Shown here piece by piece: positions 21,882-31,726 of a DNA stretch of 42,788 nt; the stretch's first letter is position 1, and each line of letters opens with the position of its first letter. Origin of the DNA: Folioceros fuciformis (lineage: Eukaryota > Anthocerotophyta > Anthocerotopsida > Anthocerotales); contig JBNGIO010006129.1 in assembly GCA_049999805.1 (NCBI GenBank), positions 27,473 through 70,260 of the forward strand. Reading direction: 5' to 3'. Below the pieces are notes generated by a model. The model was not told the origin of the DNA and made no database searches. It saw only the letters and a program-made list of their open reading frames with translations. The position numbers and the translations under genes were made by a program.

Positions 21882-22379
21882 ATGGCACCCAGAGAAGTGA
21901 AGTCGCCTCGACAGAAGCGTCCAAGGTCTCCTACAGCGCTTCAGGCTGGAAGCTCCAGCTTCTGTATGGACTGCGAGATTCCACCTAAGCCTGAGGAACC
22001 TGACACCAACGTCGACAAGGCGAGACAAGGGACGCCCAGACGAAGGAATGGGGACCCATCTTCTTCAACTGTTGACTCGACAGGAGACAAACCTTGGTAG
22101 CCCACACGCGCCGACTCAGACCTGCTATGGAACCTAGTGGAGACGCTGAAAACATGTCAAGAACTGAAGACCTTGCTGTTGGACGAGAGGGTGAAGACTG
22201 TGCAGCTTGAACGACAGCTAACTCAACGAAGCAACAACGACGGTGAAGACACCCTTGACCAAGGACGAAGTCAAGGCTGTGCAGGAAAGACTGAAGAACT
22301 TAAAAAACATTTGTGCCTCCCAGCTGATGACGACTAAAGGTAGGCATCTGTCACACACTCAGCAGGCTACCCACGTTTG
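21882..22379 (+). pseudogene. Antisense accessory ORF between pol and 3' LTR of the copia element
   Basis: On the strand opposite gag-pol an open region starts at the ATG at 21882 with a basic stretch (KSPRQKRPRSP, then TPRRRNG) that resembles a nuclear localisation signal, and a CxxC pair in FCMDCEIPP. A TAG at 22098-22100 follows TGG. The same frame then continues through a Leu/Glu-rich, coiled-coil-like segment (LWNLVETLKTCQELKTLLL). Near 22255 a one-base frame change leads into LTKDEVKAVQERLKNLKN, ending at a TGA at 22377. A TATA-like cataaaag lies near 21742. No family is recognised. It could be a captured host gene fragment or an antisense retroelement gene. Confidence 0.4.
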
Positions 22380-22503
22380 AATAGATTCGATGAAGCTTCG
22401 TCCACTGAGTAACCTCCAGAGAAACAGCTTGTCTGCAGAACTGTCGTAAGCCCCGAGCACTGTAATGTGGACATCATGAACCAGACAAGCAATCATGTGT
22501 GTT

Positions 22504-25500
22504 CTACACAGCCTTAGGGACTGTTAGGGTAAACTGTCTTAGTCCCAAGGAGGACAAATGCTTGCAATGTTTTTCCTTCGGGAGGCCCTTAGTGAAAATG
22601 TCAGCAGTATTTTCATTGGTGTGTATGTAGGTCACCTTGATTGCTCCTCTTTCAGCCACATCCCTCACATAATGATGGTAGAGTTCAATATGTTTTGTCC
22701 TAGCATGGAAGCGAGGGTTCGCAACCAAGGCTATGGCAGACATGTTGTCACACCAGAGTCGCGTAGGTCCTGATTGTTTCTGCTGCACAGACGACAAGAA
22801 CTGGCGTTCCCATTCTAATTCCTTACAGGCATCTATCAGTGCTTTGTACTCAGCTTCAGTAGAGGACAAGGCCAGCGATGTTTGCTTTTTGCAAGACCAG
22901 TTTACGGCACCACTGGCCAGCAAGAACACATAAGCAGAAAGACTCTGCCGTGAGTCTGCATATGAAGCCCAGTCTGCGTCTACAAAACTGGTAAGTACAA
23001 AATCCTGTGAAGTGGAAGCTGTATAGTGTAGACCATAATCAATAGTGCCCTTCAAGTATCGGTATATGCGCTTAACTGCGGCCCAATGCACTTTACCAGG
23101 GTGCTGCAGAAACTGAGAGACTACACTGACACTGTGGCTGATATCAGGCCTCGTCCAGTTAGCCACAAGAATCAGGCAGCCAACTGCTTCGGAATAAGGA
23201 ATGGTAGACATTGCCCGTGACTCGTCATCAGACTGTGGGCAATGGTCTGAAGTGAGCTTTTCTCCCACTGCCGAAGGAGTGGCCACTGATTTCGCAGCAT
23301 CCAGGTGAAAACGTTTCAGAATTTCCTTGAGATACTTTGTCTGATGAAGGATGATAGTGCCTTGTGGTCTGTCACGCAGAACCTGAATACCGAGGCAGAA
23401 CTGAAGCTCCCCTTGGTCAGTCATCTCAAACTCCGACCGGAGCAAGTCCTTAACCTTGTTCACCTGAGACATACTGTTACTTAGCAAGATTGCGTCGTCC
23501 ACATAGAGTGCAAGCACAACAAACAAGGCACCGTCAGGCAGGTAAAACACATTAGTATCTGCAGGGGACTGGTGAAAAGCGGCCTTGAGAAGAAAATGTG
23601 TAATGTATTTATACCACGCACGGGGACTCTGTTTGAGTCCGTATATAGTCTTCAGTAACTTACACACTTTTTTCGGCGACTGCGGACTGACAAATCCCTC
23701 TGGCTGTTCCATGTACAGAGGTTCCTCCAACTCTCCATGCAGAAAAGCAGTACACACATCCATTTGATGGATCTCGAGATCAAAAGCAACAGCCATAGCA
23801 AGCAAGATGCGCACTGAAGAGGGCTTCACAACTGGTGAGAACATATCTCCATAGTCAATGCCTGGGATCTGACTAAAACCACGAGCAACTAGTCGCGATT
23901 TATACCGAGCTATTGTACCATCAGCCTTTAATTTTGTCTTGAAAACCCACTTACAGGTGATGGGTTTCCGTCCTGAAGGTAAATCTGAAAGCTCCCAAGT
24001 ATTGTTTTTGATTAAGCTGTTGTATCAGCAATTGACAGATGCCAGTGCTCCTTGTCAGGTCCAGACAAAGCTTCAACATAGGACTGTGGATCTGGACAAA
24101 CTTCAGGGACATGTAGGCTGGTGACATGAGCAGAAGGTTTCCTGAAGTCAATTGACTGATAAGGAGGTTCCACCCAATGTTCACGACCTTTATGTTCTCG
24201 GAGTGAATATCTGGGTGGAGAGTCTGGAGCTGATGCCTGTTCCTGGGCCTGTGCAATTACAGGTGTGGAAACAGCGCTATTATCATCAGACTGGTCCAGA
24301 TGTGTGGAACTAGCATTAGAATGCTCAGACTGAAGATCCTCATAGCCATCATAAGTAGGTATGTCAGCAACATTTTCGGGACCTAAATCCTCTACAGGCT
24401 GATCAAGATCAGCAGCTCCCATTGTTTGAACAGGAAGCTCTGAAGATACCAGCTGATCAGACAAGGGGTCAGAAGAATGAGGTAAGACGGACTAACCTAC
24501 CAGTTCCCCATCTGACTCTGGAAAAATATGTAGATCAGTTTCTTCAGAAGAACCATCTGACTCAACATTGTGTGAATTGGTCAACTCAGAGAAATCGGGA
24601 GACAAGGACAGGCGAGGAAGGGTCAATTCCAGGAAAGTAACACAACCTTAGAGGTGCGTCTGTCAAACAACTTGTACGCTTTTGACTCCTTGGAATACCC
24701 TATGAATACAAGTGGAATAGCACGATGGTCTAATTTATCCCTTTTTGCTTTAGGTACATAAGCGAAGGTTGGCGAACCAAACACTCTAAGATGTAATAAG
24801 CTAGGCTTGCGTCCCCAGAATGCCTCATACGAAGTGCAGCCTGATAAAGCTGAGGTGACGAGTCTATTCAAAATATAGGTAGCTGCCACAACAGCTTCTG
24901 CCCAGGAGGACTTTGGTAAGCCTGCCCAAGTAAGCATGCTTCTGGTCATACTCATCAACGTTTGATTTTTCCTCTCAGCAACACCGTTTTGTTGCTGTGT
25001 GTAGGGGACAGCAAGCTACCTGACAATACCATAGTGTTGAAGTAGGTCATCAAAGTGGAGACCTGTGAACTCTCCTCCATTGTCTGTTCTCAAGCACTTC
25101 ACAAGGCCGCCAGACTCACGCTGCACCATAGGGATCCAGGCAGCCACCGAGTCCAGCACATCCCTTTTGTATTTCAGAGGAAATGTCCATGTATACCTTG
25201 AGAAATCATTTGTGATTGTCAGGTAATACTCAGCACCACCTAAGGATTTAACCGGCATTTTTCCTGCGATGTCAGCATGTAGTAGCTCCATGACTGCCTT
25301 GGCACGATTCGGGGTATGATTCCTAAAGGGCAACTCCTTCTGCTTTGATAGGACACGGGAACTACACACAGCTAGGTGCTTAAAACACTATGGGAGACGT
25401 TCCCTATAGCAGTTTGAGACTGACATCAAATCCAGCTTAGTCTTGTTAACGTGTCCAAGACGAGCATGCCACAAAGTAGCATGAGCTGACGACGTAGCAC

Positions 25501-27103
25501 TTGTTGAGAGTGCACACATTGGTGAGTGGGCAAGTGTATTTAACTGATACAAATCATTGACCAAGACGGCAGTTCCAATGGGTGTATCAGGATCAGCTGG
25601 GTGATACAAATAGCACTTCCTATGTTCAAATCGGAAGCCAAGCTGTTGAGAGTGAGCAAGGGCCCAAATGGACAGCAGATTTTTGGACATACTAGGGACA
25701 AACAATACATCATGCAAACTAAGAGAATGATCAGCTGCAAGAGGTATGTGAACAGTCCCCATGCCTTTTACTTCCACTCCACAGGAATCACCTACATACA
25801 CTAGTTCTGGTGTTCTCCCCTGCTTTGAGTGGAAGGTGGAGAAGAGTGCACGATTGTTGCACACATGAGCTGTAGCACCAAAGTCCACAAACCAAGCGGA
25901 GGAGGATTCTCTGGAAGAGGTCAGGCAAACAGTAAGAACTGTACTACTGCTCTTTGGTTGCTGTCCTGAAAATTTGTTGTTCTTAGAAGTAACATGGGCC
26001 TCATGACGAATGTCCTTCTTGGGCTCCCCTGCCTTCTTTTTCCGGCAATCTCGTTCCCAATGCCCTGGGATCTGACACCAATTGCAGTTCCCTTGACGTT
26101 TAGGAGTTGAAGATGAGGGAAGGGCAGGTAGGCTTGGACCTTTCTTGCCGTTGAACTTCCCCCGTCCATAAGACTTGCCTTTAACAGCATAGAGGACTTT
26201 CTCGCCCCGGAGACGAGAAGAAGATCCACCCTTATGCCTGCTTTGTTCCTCTTGCAGAAGGGCTCCCACTACTCCATTGAAAGTAATGAGAGAAGGTTGT
26301 TGGGAACCACCAGCAACATAGGAGGCTTGTAAGGATGCATTCTGACTGGAGATAAATGTCTAGAAACTTGCAGGCAGGCTAGACAGCAGTTGAGCAACTG
26401 CATCCACCTCCGTAAGTGTACTTCCCAAATTAGCTAATTGCGACCTCAAATGTCGAAACTTGACAATATGGGGTCCAACCGGATCTCCTTCACGCAACTT
26501 CAAGCCAAAGAACTCATTATGAGCTGCAACGAGGGTAAGTATATTTTTAACTTGATATGTATCATGCAGTTGAGTCCAGACAGCAGCAGCAGTAGGCAGA
26601 AAATCAACTTCTGTAACCGTGCTTTCATCTAGCCCAGAGAGTAGAATAGCAAAAGCTATCTTATTTCCTCTGTTCCATTTGTCCAACTGAGCTTATGTAA
26701 CACCAGGTTGTGTAATGTCAGGCTTAGACTGAGACCCATCAATGAACTCCCACATGTCACGCGTGTCCAAAAAAGACTTCATGCGAGCCCGCCAACTCTC
26801 GAACCGGGTAGGCCTTCCATCAAAACGATCTTTTTCCTTGAAGTCTCCTGAATAAGGAATAGCAGTTGTAGTAGTAACTGCCTGTGACATCGTGGTAGTT
26901 GCAGAACCGGGCTGGACACCGGGATTTACTGATTGTGTGGTAAACGCTCCAGTAAGGACAGTAGGAGCCAAGGTATTTAGGTAGTTCCTAATGGTGTCAG
27001 TGATTTGAGTCTGTTCCTCTTGATCAGAATCAACACTACTAGCCAGAGATGCATGATGAGCAGAGGAACCATGAACAAATGACTCACTATCATCATCTGA
27101 CAT
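22504..27103 (-). pseudogene. copia gag-pol polyprotein (interrupted)
   Basis: Domains from 27103 downward: an N-terminal acidic gag region, the UBN2-like gag core (WTQLHDTYQ), the zinc knuckle CNWCQIPGHWERDC (about 26080), protease, GAG-pre-integrase, integrase with HxxxxH and the LRTDNGGEF block (about 25090), RT with LYVDDAILLS (about 23500), and RNase H ending in NTADIFTKGLPKEKH. In-frame stops lie at 26693-26695, 26360-26362, 25388-25390, 25016-25018, 24623-24625 and 24492-24494. Frame breaks occur near 24600-24640 and 24010-24030. The protease active site reads DFG instead of DSG (about 25880), and the second integrase CxxC reads CxxR. RT and RNase H form one open 446-residue frame (22504-23844). 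The element is non-autonomous. Confidence 0.92.
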
Positions 27104-27487
27104 CAGTCAGCACAGGACACTCAGAAACAGCAGGTAAAATAGAAGTATGTGAATTGATACTTGAGTTTTTAGCAAAACCCTAAAAAGTAACGAAACGACA
27201 CAACCGACAACCTTTCACAGGAACTACGAAGATGAAGTGTCTGAACAAAAACATCACGACAGAAACATCACAGACGCGACCAAACATCACGCCTCTTCAC
27301 ATCAGATAGGTGCTGCGTTGGCGCGCGCCCGAAGCGACAGCAATCGCCACGACACCTGTTCAAATCTGTGAGAAAATCAGAGTGGCAACGAGCAATCCTG
27401 CTCACACCCACCAATCTGATCGGCCAGGGAAGACATGATCAAGTCCACAACTGAATCCAACGAGCCCCTCCTCTGGTAATTTCCAGC

Positions 27488-27850
27488 CTAAAGTGTTACA
27501 GCGCTCTCGCTGTGGGTAATGGTCTTTAAAGTTGAAGCTAATCGATCCATGTGCTGCATGTGATTGCGTTGCAGATTCGACTGAAAACTATCAACTTGAA
27601 CTTTAAGAGCACCAAGAGCGAAAGCCTGCTGTCTGCGAAATTGTTCTTCAGGGAATTCCAGACGTCGTGGCTGACAGGGTATGTTAACCCTCTCCTTGGA
27701 ACCAACAGAACGATTACCCAAAATCTGATCACGAGTGCACTGTTTCTGTTGACAGTTGGGGACGCCAACTTGAGAACGAGGATTAAACGACCGGCTAAAC
27801 CTATGTTGTGAGAACAACATGGCGGGACGTCCCTCTCTTTTCTTCCCCAT
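27488..27850 (-). CDS. Leader ORF of the copia element (unknown function)
   Basis: An uninterrupted 120-residue frame lies between the primer-binding site and gag on the sense strand. It starts MGKKREGRPAML, is basic in its first half, and has a Gln-rich, probably helical second half (EEQFRRQQAFALGALKVQV). It is not a known gag, Env or other retroelement domain that I recognise. It is the only gene-sized frame in the 940 bp leader and, unlike gag-pol, carries no stop. It might be an accessory protein or a chance frame. Confidence 0.35.
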   Translation of the reverse strand: MGKKREGRPAMLFSQHRFSRSFNPRSQVGVPNCQQKQCTRDQILGNRSVGSKERVNIPCQPRRLEFPEEQFRRQQAFALGALKVQVDSFQSNLQRNHMQHMDRLASTLKTITHSESAVTL

Positions 27851-28033
27851 TAGACAAGATCATTTGCAGTTTCTGTAATAATTCATAGCAAACTGAGGAG
27901 ATTGACTCGAAACTGCAGGTAGGTGTAGGCGCCTAAGCACACTACCACATGCTTAGCAAAAATTGCTAAGCCCGTGGTTATGTGCTTGGACGGTCTATCA
28001 CTACCCGCTAATTAGTCACTAAATCTCTATATT

Positions 28034-28045
28034 GCTCTGATACCA
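28034..28045 (-). promoter_or_regulatory. Primer-binding site, initiator tRNA-Met
   Basis: TGGTATCAGAGC on the minus strand lies immediately inside the 5' LTR. It is the standard plant copia primer site complementary to the 3' end of initiator tRNA-Met. Confidence 0.92.
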
Positions 28046-28214
28046 TGTCACTTGTTTGGATCCATGAAGGATGCACACAAACAAGCTAAGACTAGCACAA
28101 AAGAATAATAGAATTAATATCGGAAGTGTCCTTAAATACAAAACTGAAATGGTAGTAGTTAGACTGATTGGGTAATTAACCCGCGGGTTACTAAAACTAA
28201 CCCTAACGCTAACA
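28046..28214 (-). repeat. 5' LTR of the copia element
   Basis: 169 bp with TG...CA ends, paired with 21441-21609. The gcatg target-site copy follows at 28215-28219. Confidence 0.95.
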
Positions 28215-28219
28215 GCATG

Positions 28220-28810
28220 TTGTTTAGGTAAAAGGGAGATGAGGCCCAGATTAAACCATGGCCCATACTACCTCCTTCCCATACTATCGTGTTGACTGCC
28301 TCCATGAAAAGCGGACTCATAAACTCCTAGCCCCAAGCGAGAAATTCGGGGGGGATTCCATCATGCCCTAGAGACTTGTTCCTCGGCATCTCCTTCAACG
28401 CTTGAGCCACCTCAACAGCTGTGATGGGCTTGTCAAGAACACTGCGTTGCACCTTTATCACTTTAGCAGTAAACTACCCATAGGATGAGCTCCAAAGATC
28501 CTCCCAACCTGCCAGCTTTCCGAGACTTGCAAAAATCCCTACATAAAAGTAGGTGATCAATTTTTTCAAGCCACTAAGGAAGTCTTGCCTGATGCCCTGC
28601 GCATCGGGGAGAGCGGGAATTCTTGACTTGTGTCAATTCGCTACCACCTTGTCGAAGAAGAACTTAAAGGGGCAGTCACCTTCTTGCACCCATTTCACTT
28701 TCGCCCGTTTGTACTATCCCCTGGCTCTATCCTCTTCAAGCTTTGCCAAGTCACATTGAATTTCCTGAAGCCGACTTTCCTCTTCCCCAATTAGCGCTCA
28801 CACTTAAGTT
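28220..28810 (-). pseudogene. LINE fragment upstream of the nested copia element
   Basis: The minus-strand translation, with breaks, shows KWVQEGDCPFKFFFDKVVAN (the conserved linker between endonuclease and RT), IPALPDAQGI and the RT entry ITAVEVAQALKEMPRNKSLG with HDGIPPEF. It continues at 21435 after the copia insertion. The sequence ends abruptly at 28810, the 5' truncation point, beside the right target-site duplication. Confidence 0.8.
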
Positions 28811-28823
28811 ACGAATCTAGTGT
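28811..28823 (+). repeat. Target-site duplication of the LINE, right copy
   Basis: acgaatctagtgt, the partner of 18188-18200 with one base different. It marks the 5' junction of the truncated LINE. Confidence 0.8.
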
Positions 28824-29462
28824 ATATAGACTGAATAGAGATTTGGTTCTTTTCTTCTCTCTCTTTCTTGCTTGACCAGAGAGCCTTCTATCAGAATTCA
28901 AGTCTGCTTCTTCCTCCATCCGTGTGGTGGACCCTGCCACAAATAGTGGGAGCTTAGAATGCCTCCTGCTTCACAATTCAACATAGTGAAGAAATGTTTT
29001 TTCAAATATATCAGCAGCCAAAGACGAGTATTAGCCTCATATTTGCAACTTACTGTAGGTGCTGACAACATGCCCCGGAAACAGCCAACAATTTTCAACC
29101 TTTATGCGCTCCATCGTTGATTTGATGTAGCCCACATCAACGTTGTACCAAAGAGGGCTGCGTGGATGCTTGAGGGAACCAAATGTGACGATATGTGTTT
29201 CCTCATCCAGGCTTGATGGGATAGGAAAGCTCAAATGTTGATTTTGATCAGTCTCAAATTCCCAAGAAGGAAGTTTTGCACTCACAGCTTTGGTCGGCGA
29301 AACCTGTTTTGCAATCTTAGGCATCGCGCTAATTGGACGAGGTGCTGAAGATCCTCCCATGGAGTTTTGAGATGTAGTGGGGTTCTTGCAGTGCTGAAGA
29401 GTCCTTGTGGCGGCGCTCTGAGAGCTCTTAGGTCTTTGCTTCCTGTCGGCGCTGCTGCCCAT
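28811..29462 (-). pseudogene. Unidentified small gene, 5' part, interrupted by the LINE
   Basis: Exon 1 runs from the ATG at 29462 to 29054 and ends at GTAAGT. Exon 2 begins at 28933 after a GGCAG acceptor in matching phase and stays open up to the LINE junction at 28811. The frame then resumes at 18187 and stops at 18078, giving about 213 residues without the insertion. The product starts MGSSADRKQRPKSS with a Ser/Thr/Lys-rich region, has a central SWEFETDQNQHLSFPIP block with LWYNVDVGY and WLFPGHVVS, and a basic segment (ARKREKKRTKS) near the junction. No family is recognised. The clean frame across both junctions argues that it was a real gene when the LINE arrived. Exon 1 alone could still be expressed as a truncated product. 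Confidence 0.5.
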
Positions 29463-29469
29463 TGTTACA

Positions 29470-30170
29470 GAAGACGCTATTTTTCTCTTGTTGCAGGCAG
29501 CTGCTCCAGTGGCGGCAAACTGCCCTAGGGCGTCCCGTACCTAGCATTGACGCTTAGTCAGCGCTCCGTCAGCAGGAGTATCCATGTCGCAAAGCTCCGC
29601 TAGTTTCTACTCTAGATGGCTTATGAACGTGATGCTAAGGGCGTAAAGGAGAATAAGGATGGGAGCAAACCTGTATTCAGGCTCCAACTTTGAGTTGTTA
29701 TTGCACTCCATCATGTCCAAAGGTGCCATGGAGAGGTGTTGGTGTAACGCAATGCTTACTCCGCTGCGACGGCCCTTTGTGGATCTAAAGCTTAAGAGAC
29801 AGTCTCACGAATAGCTCACGGCGGCTACAACTGTCCTTGAATCTTAATCAGCAAGTGGGGGTAATGATAAATAGTGCTGATAATGATTAAAGGGTTTATG
29901 CTGTTAAGATAAGACATGTTGGGTTATGGTTAGATAGAATGCTTAAGTGACGTTACATAAGAGTCACGACTTAAGTGAACAGCTACAACGTTTCAGTTAG
30001 TTTAAGTTGTGTTTTGTGTTTATAAACTAAGACTCTTTTCTTGAACCAATAATGCAAATCTTAATGAATTAATATATGTTTTTTGCATTTACCTTTATAA
30101 TTTGTCACAAGCATTGTGGATGGAGGAGGAGGAAATACCTTAGGCATTTGAAAGTAGACAAGCATCATGG
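29470..30170. other. Intergenic stretch upstream of the split gene
   Basis: Promoter-side DNA of the split gene, changing from mixed composition to AT-rich after 29850. A segment near 29919-30080 begins TGTTGGG and contains an inverted pair around gagtcacgactt, somewhat like LTR sequence, but no partner or target-site duplication was found. Confidence 0.35.
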
Positions 30171-30178
30171 ATAGAGGA

Positions 30179-30390
30179 GAAGGCCATACCTTAGGCATAA
30201 ATAGGCATCTTGTCTTGTCTAGTCCTTGCAATAGTGTATACTTATATTTATGCCTACACCTAGTATGTTTATTAACATTGTTAAGAAGGCCATACCTTAA
30301 GCATAAACAAGCATCTTGTCTTGTCTAGCCTTTGCAATAATGTATACTTACATTTATGCCTACACCTAGTATGTATGTTAACATTGTTAA
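30179..30390 (+). repeat. Tandem repeat, two units of 106 bp plus a partial third
   Basis: Unit 1 (30179-30284) and unit 2 (30285-30390) both start gaaggccatacctta and share atcttgtcttgtctag and tttatgcctacacctagtat, with about ten differences. A partial, more diverged copy lies just upstream (about 30128-30165, ataccttaggcat...acaagcatc). No coding potential. Confidence 0.85.
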
Positions 30391-30399
30391 TCTTCTGCA

Positions 30400-31720
30400 A
30401 AGGATTCTTAAGAATTCTGTCATCCGCAAGCAGGCAGGCTTGAAAAAAACTCCAAGTTTATCACCTCAATTTTATGACTGAAGGGTTTCTTGAGCTAATG
30501 TGGGGGGCCAGAGGGAGTGGAAGATGGACTAAGAGGAGAGGAAGAGGAGGCAGTTCTACAAGACGTGATGTGGATGCCCATTTGGTTTCTCGAGCTGACC
30601 ATAATAGCGTGCTGGAGGCCACCGTGTTCCTTGCAAGCAACCTCGCCTGCAAAGAGGCCTCATGGCGACCTCGAGGGTCACTTCTTTGAGCCCTAAAGGT
30701 TGGAAGAGCACAGGATGCCACCTACCTCCAACAACCTTGAAATAATTCTCACCAAATCAAGCATGTAGCCCTAGTACAAAACAACTCATTTTTGTCTAAG
30801 TGTCTGTTAGGAGTGCTCAATCCTTTGTATGCAAGGCAGGGTTAGGGTTTCAAGTTGCTTGTAAGAGATCACAAATAAAGATCAAGGTAGGAAAAAAATA
30901 ATACCCACCTGTTTTTGTAAAGAAGAGTTTCAAAGCCATTGCCCTATTGAAAATCACAATGAGGCTATGGATTACCATGCGCATGAGAAAGCCCTATTTA
31001 ATGGCATAGCCACGAGGCTATGAAAAGAAAGCCTTATTGAATAATTGAAAAACATGGCAACGAAGCAAAACATTTCTATGAATAGTAAAATTTTAAAAAA
31101 ATGTGTGTATTTGCATACTATATTGAGTTAGGGCAAGTGATGTGGAGCTCTAATACACATAAAGGCCTATGATTTTGGGGCATATTCTGTGTAATCTATG
31201 GAGGAGGGGAAAAGAAAGAAACCATGTTTTAGTATTCTATACTATCCTTATTTTATAAGGGGCTCCCTCGTTCTTGGAATTCATCAAGAAAGACATATTT
31301 ACTCAACAGTAAATACATATGGTATCCACATTCTCATATGGAATGCAAGCAATTTTTCCAGCATGCGATCTTTTGCCAAGAACTAAATGCTCGGAGCAAT
31401 ATGTATTTAGTCACTTCATTAACCTTAGGCTCTTAATCTCCGTTGCTCTTTATGAGGAGTGGAGTTCCTTTTTAAGAATAAACTACAACAATGGTTCCGT
31501 ACGCGATAACGATCGAAAGCATCTATCATGCCTTTTGACACGCAAGAGGTGTGGTAAGGTCTCCCCGTTCTCTCCGTTCTTCCAGAATTTATGCTCCGCT
31601 GTCATATACATTTCGAAACTTGTGCACAGCAGACGAGATGTTCGTACTCCCTCATCTGCAAGCCCCATCGTTGGACTACTTCGTCTGTCAATGCTGGACG
31701 TTTGGCTCTACATTGTCAAG
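30400..31720. other. AT-rich intergenic stretch, no supported gene
   Basis: Short frames on both strands near 30460-30720 and 31200-31700 show no domains. The end nearest 31727 is the 3' flank of the F-box/WD40 gene. Confidence 0.5.
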
Positions 31721-31726
31721 AACTCA

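Larger units (their letters stand above)
21441..28214 (-). mobile_element. Nearly complete copia (Ty1-type) LTR retrotransposon inside the LINE
   Basis: A 6.77 kb element on the minus strand with 169 bp LTRs that start TG and end CA, a 5 bp target-site duplication, an initiator tRNA-Met primer-binding site and a polypurine tract. One long gag-pol region has the copia order gag, protease, integrase, RT, RNase H. The two LTRs differ at only two positions, so the insertion is recent by the usual LTR criterion, yet the coding region has several stops and frame breaks. Two extra open regions lie outside gag-pol, one in the leader and one antisense next to the 3' LTR. Confidence 0.95.
18200..28810 (-). 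mobile_element. 5'-truncated LINE (L1-like), carrying nested insertions
   Basis: Non-LTR retrotransposon on the minus strand, about 3.8 kb of its own sequence. It ends in a T10 run (poly-A of the element) at 18200-18209 and is flanked by 13 bp target-site duplications. From its 5' side it shows a KWVQEGDCPFKFF linker (about 28700), an RT start with ITAVEVAQALKEMPRNKS (about 28400), RT blocks between 21536 and 20509 and a zf-RVT tail to 18634. The endonuclease domain is missing, which is typical of truncated insertion. A copia element (21441-28214) and a short LTR-like element (about 21149-21345) interrupt it. The 3' UTR of about 430 bp holds an AT-repeat stretch (18513-18538). Confidence 0.85.

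Noticed and set aside
29919-30080. Possible solo LTR starting TGTTGGG
   Set aside because: No matching terminal CA, no target-site duplication and no second copy in the window.
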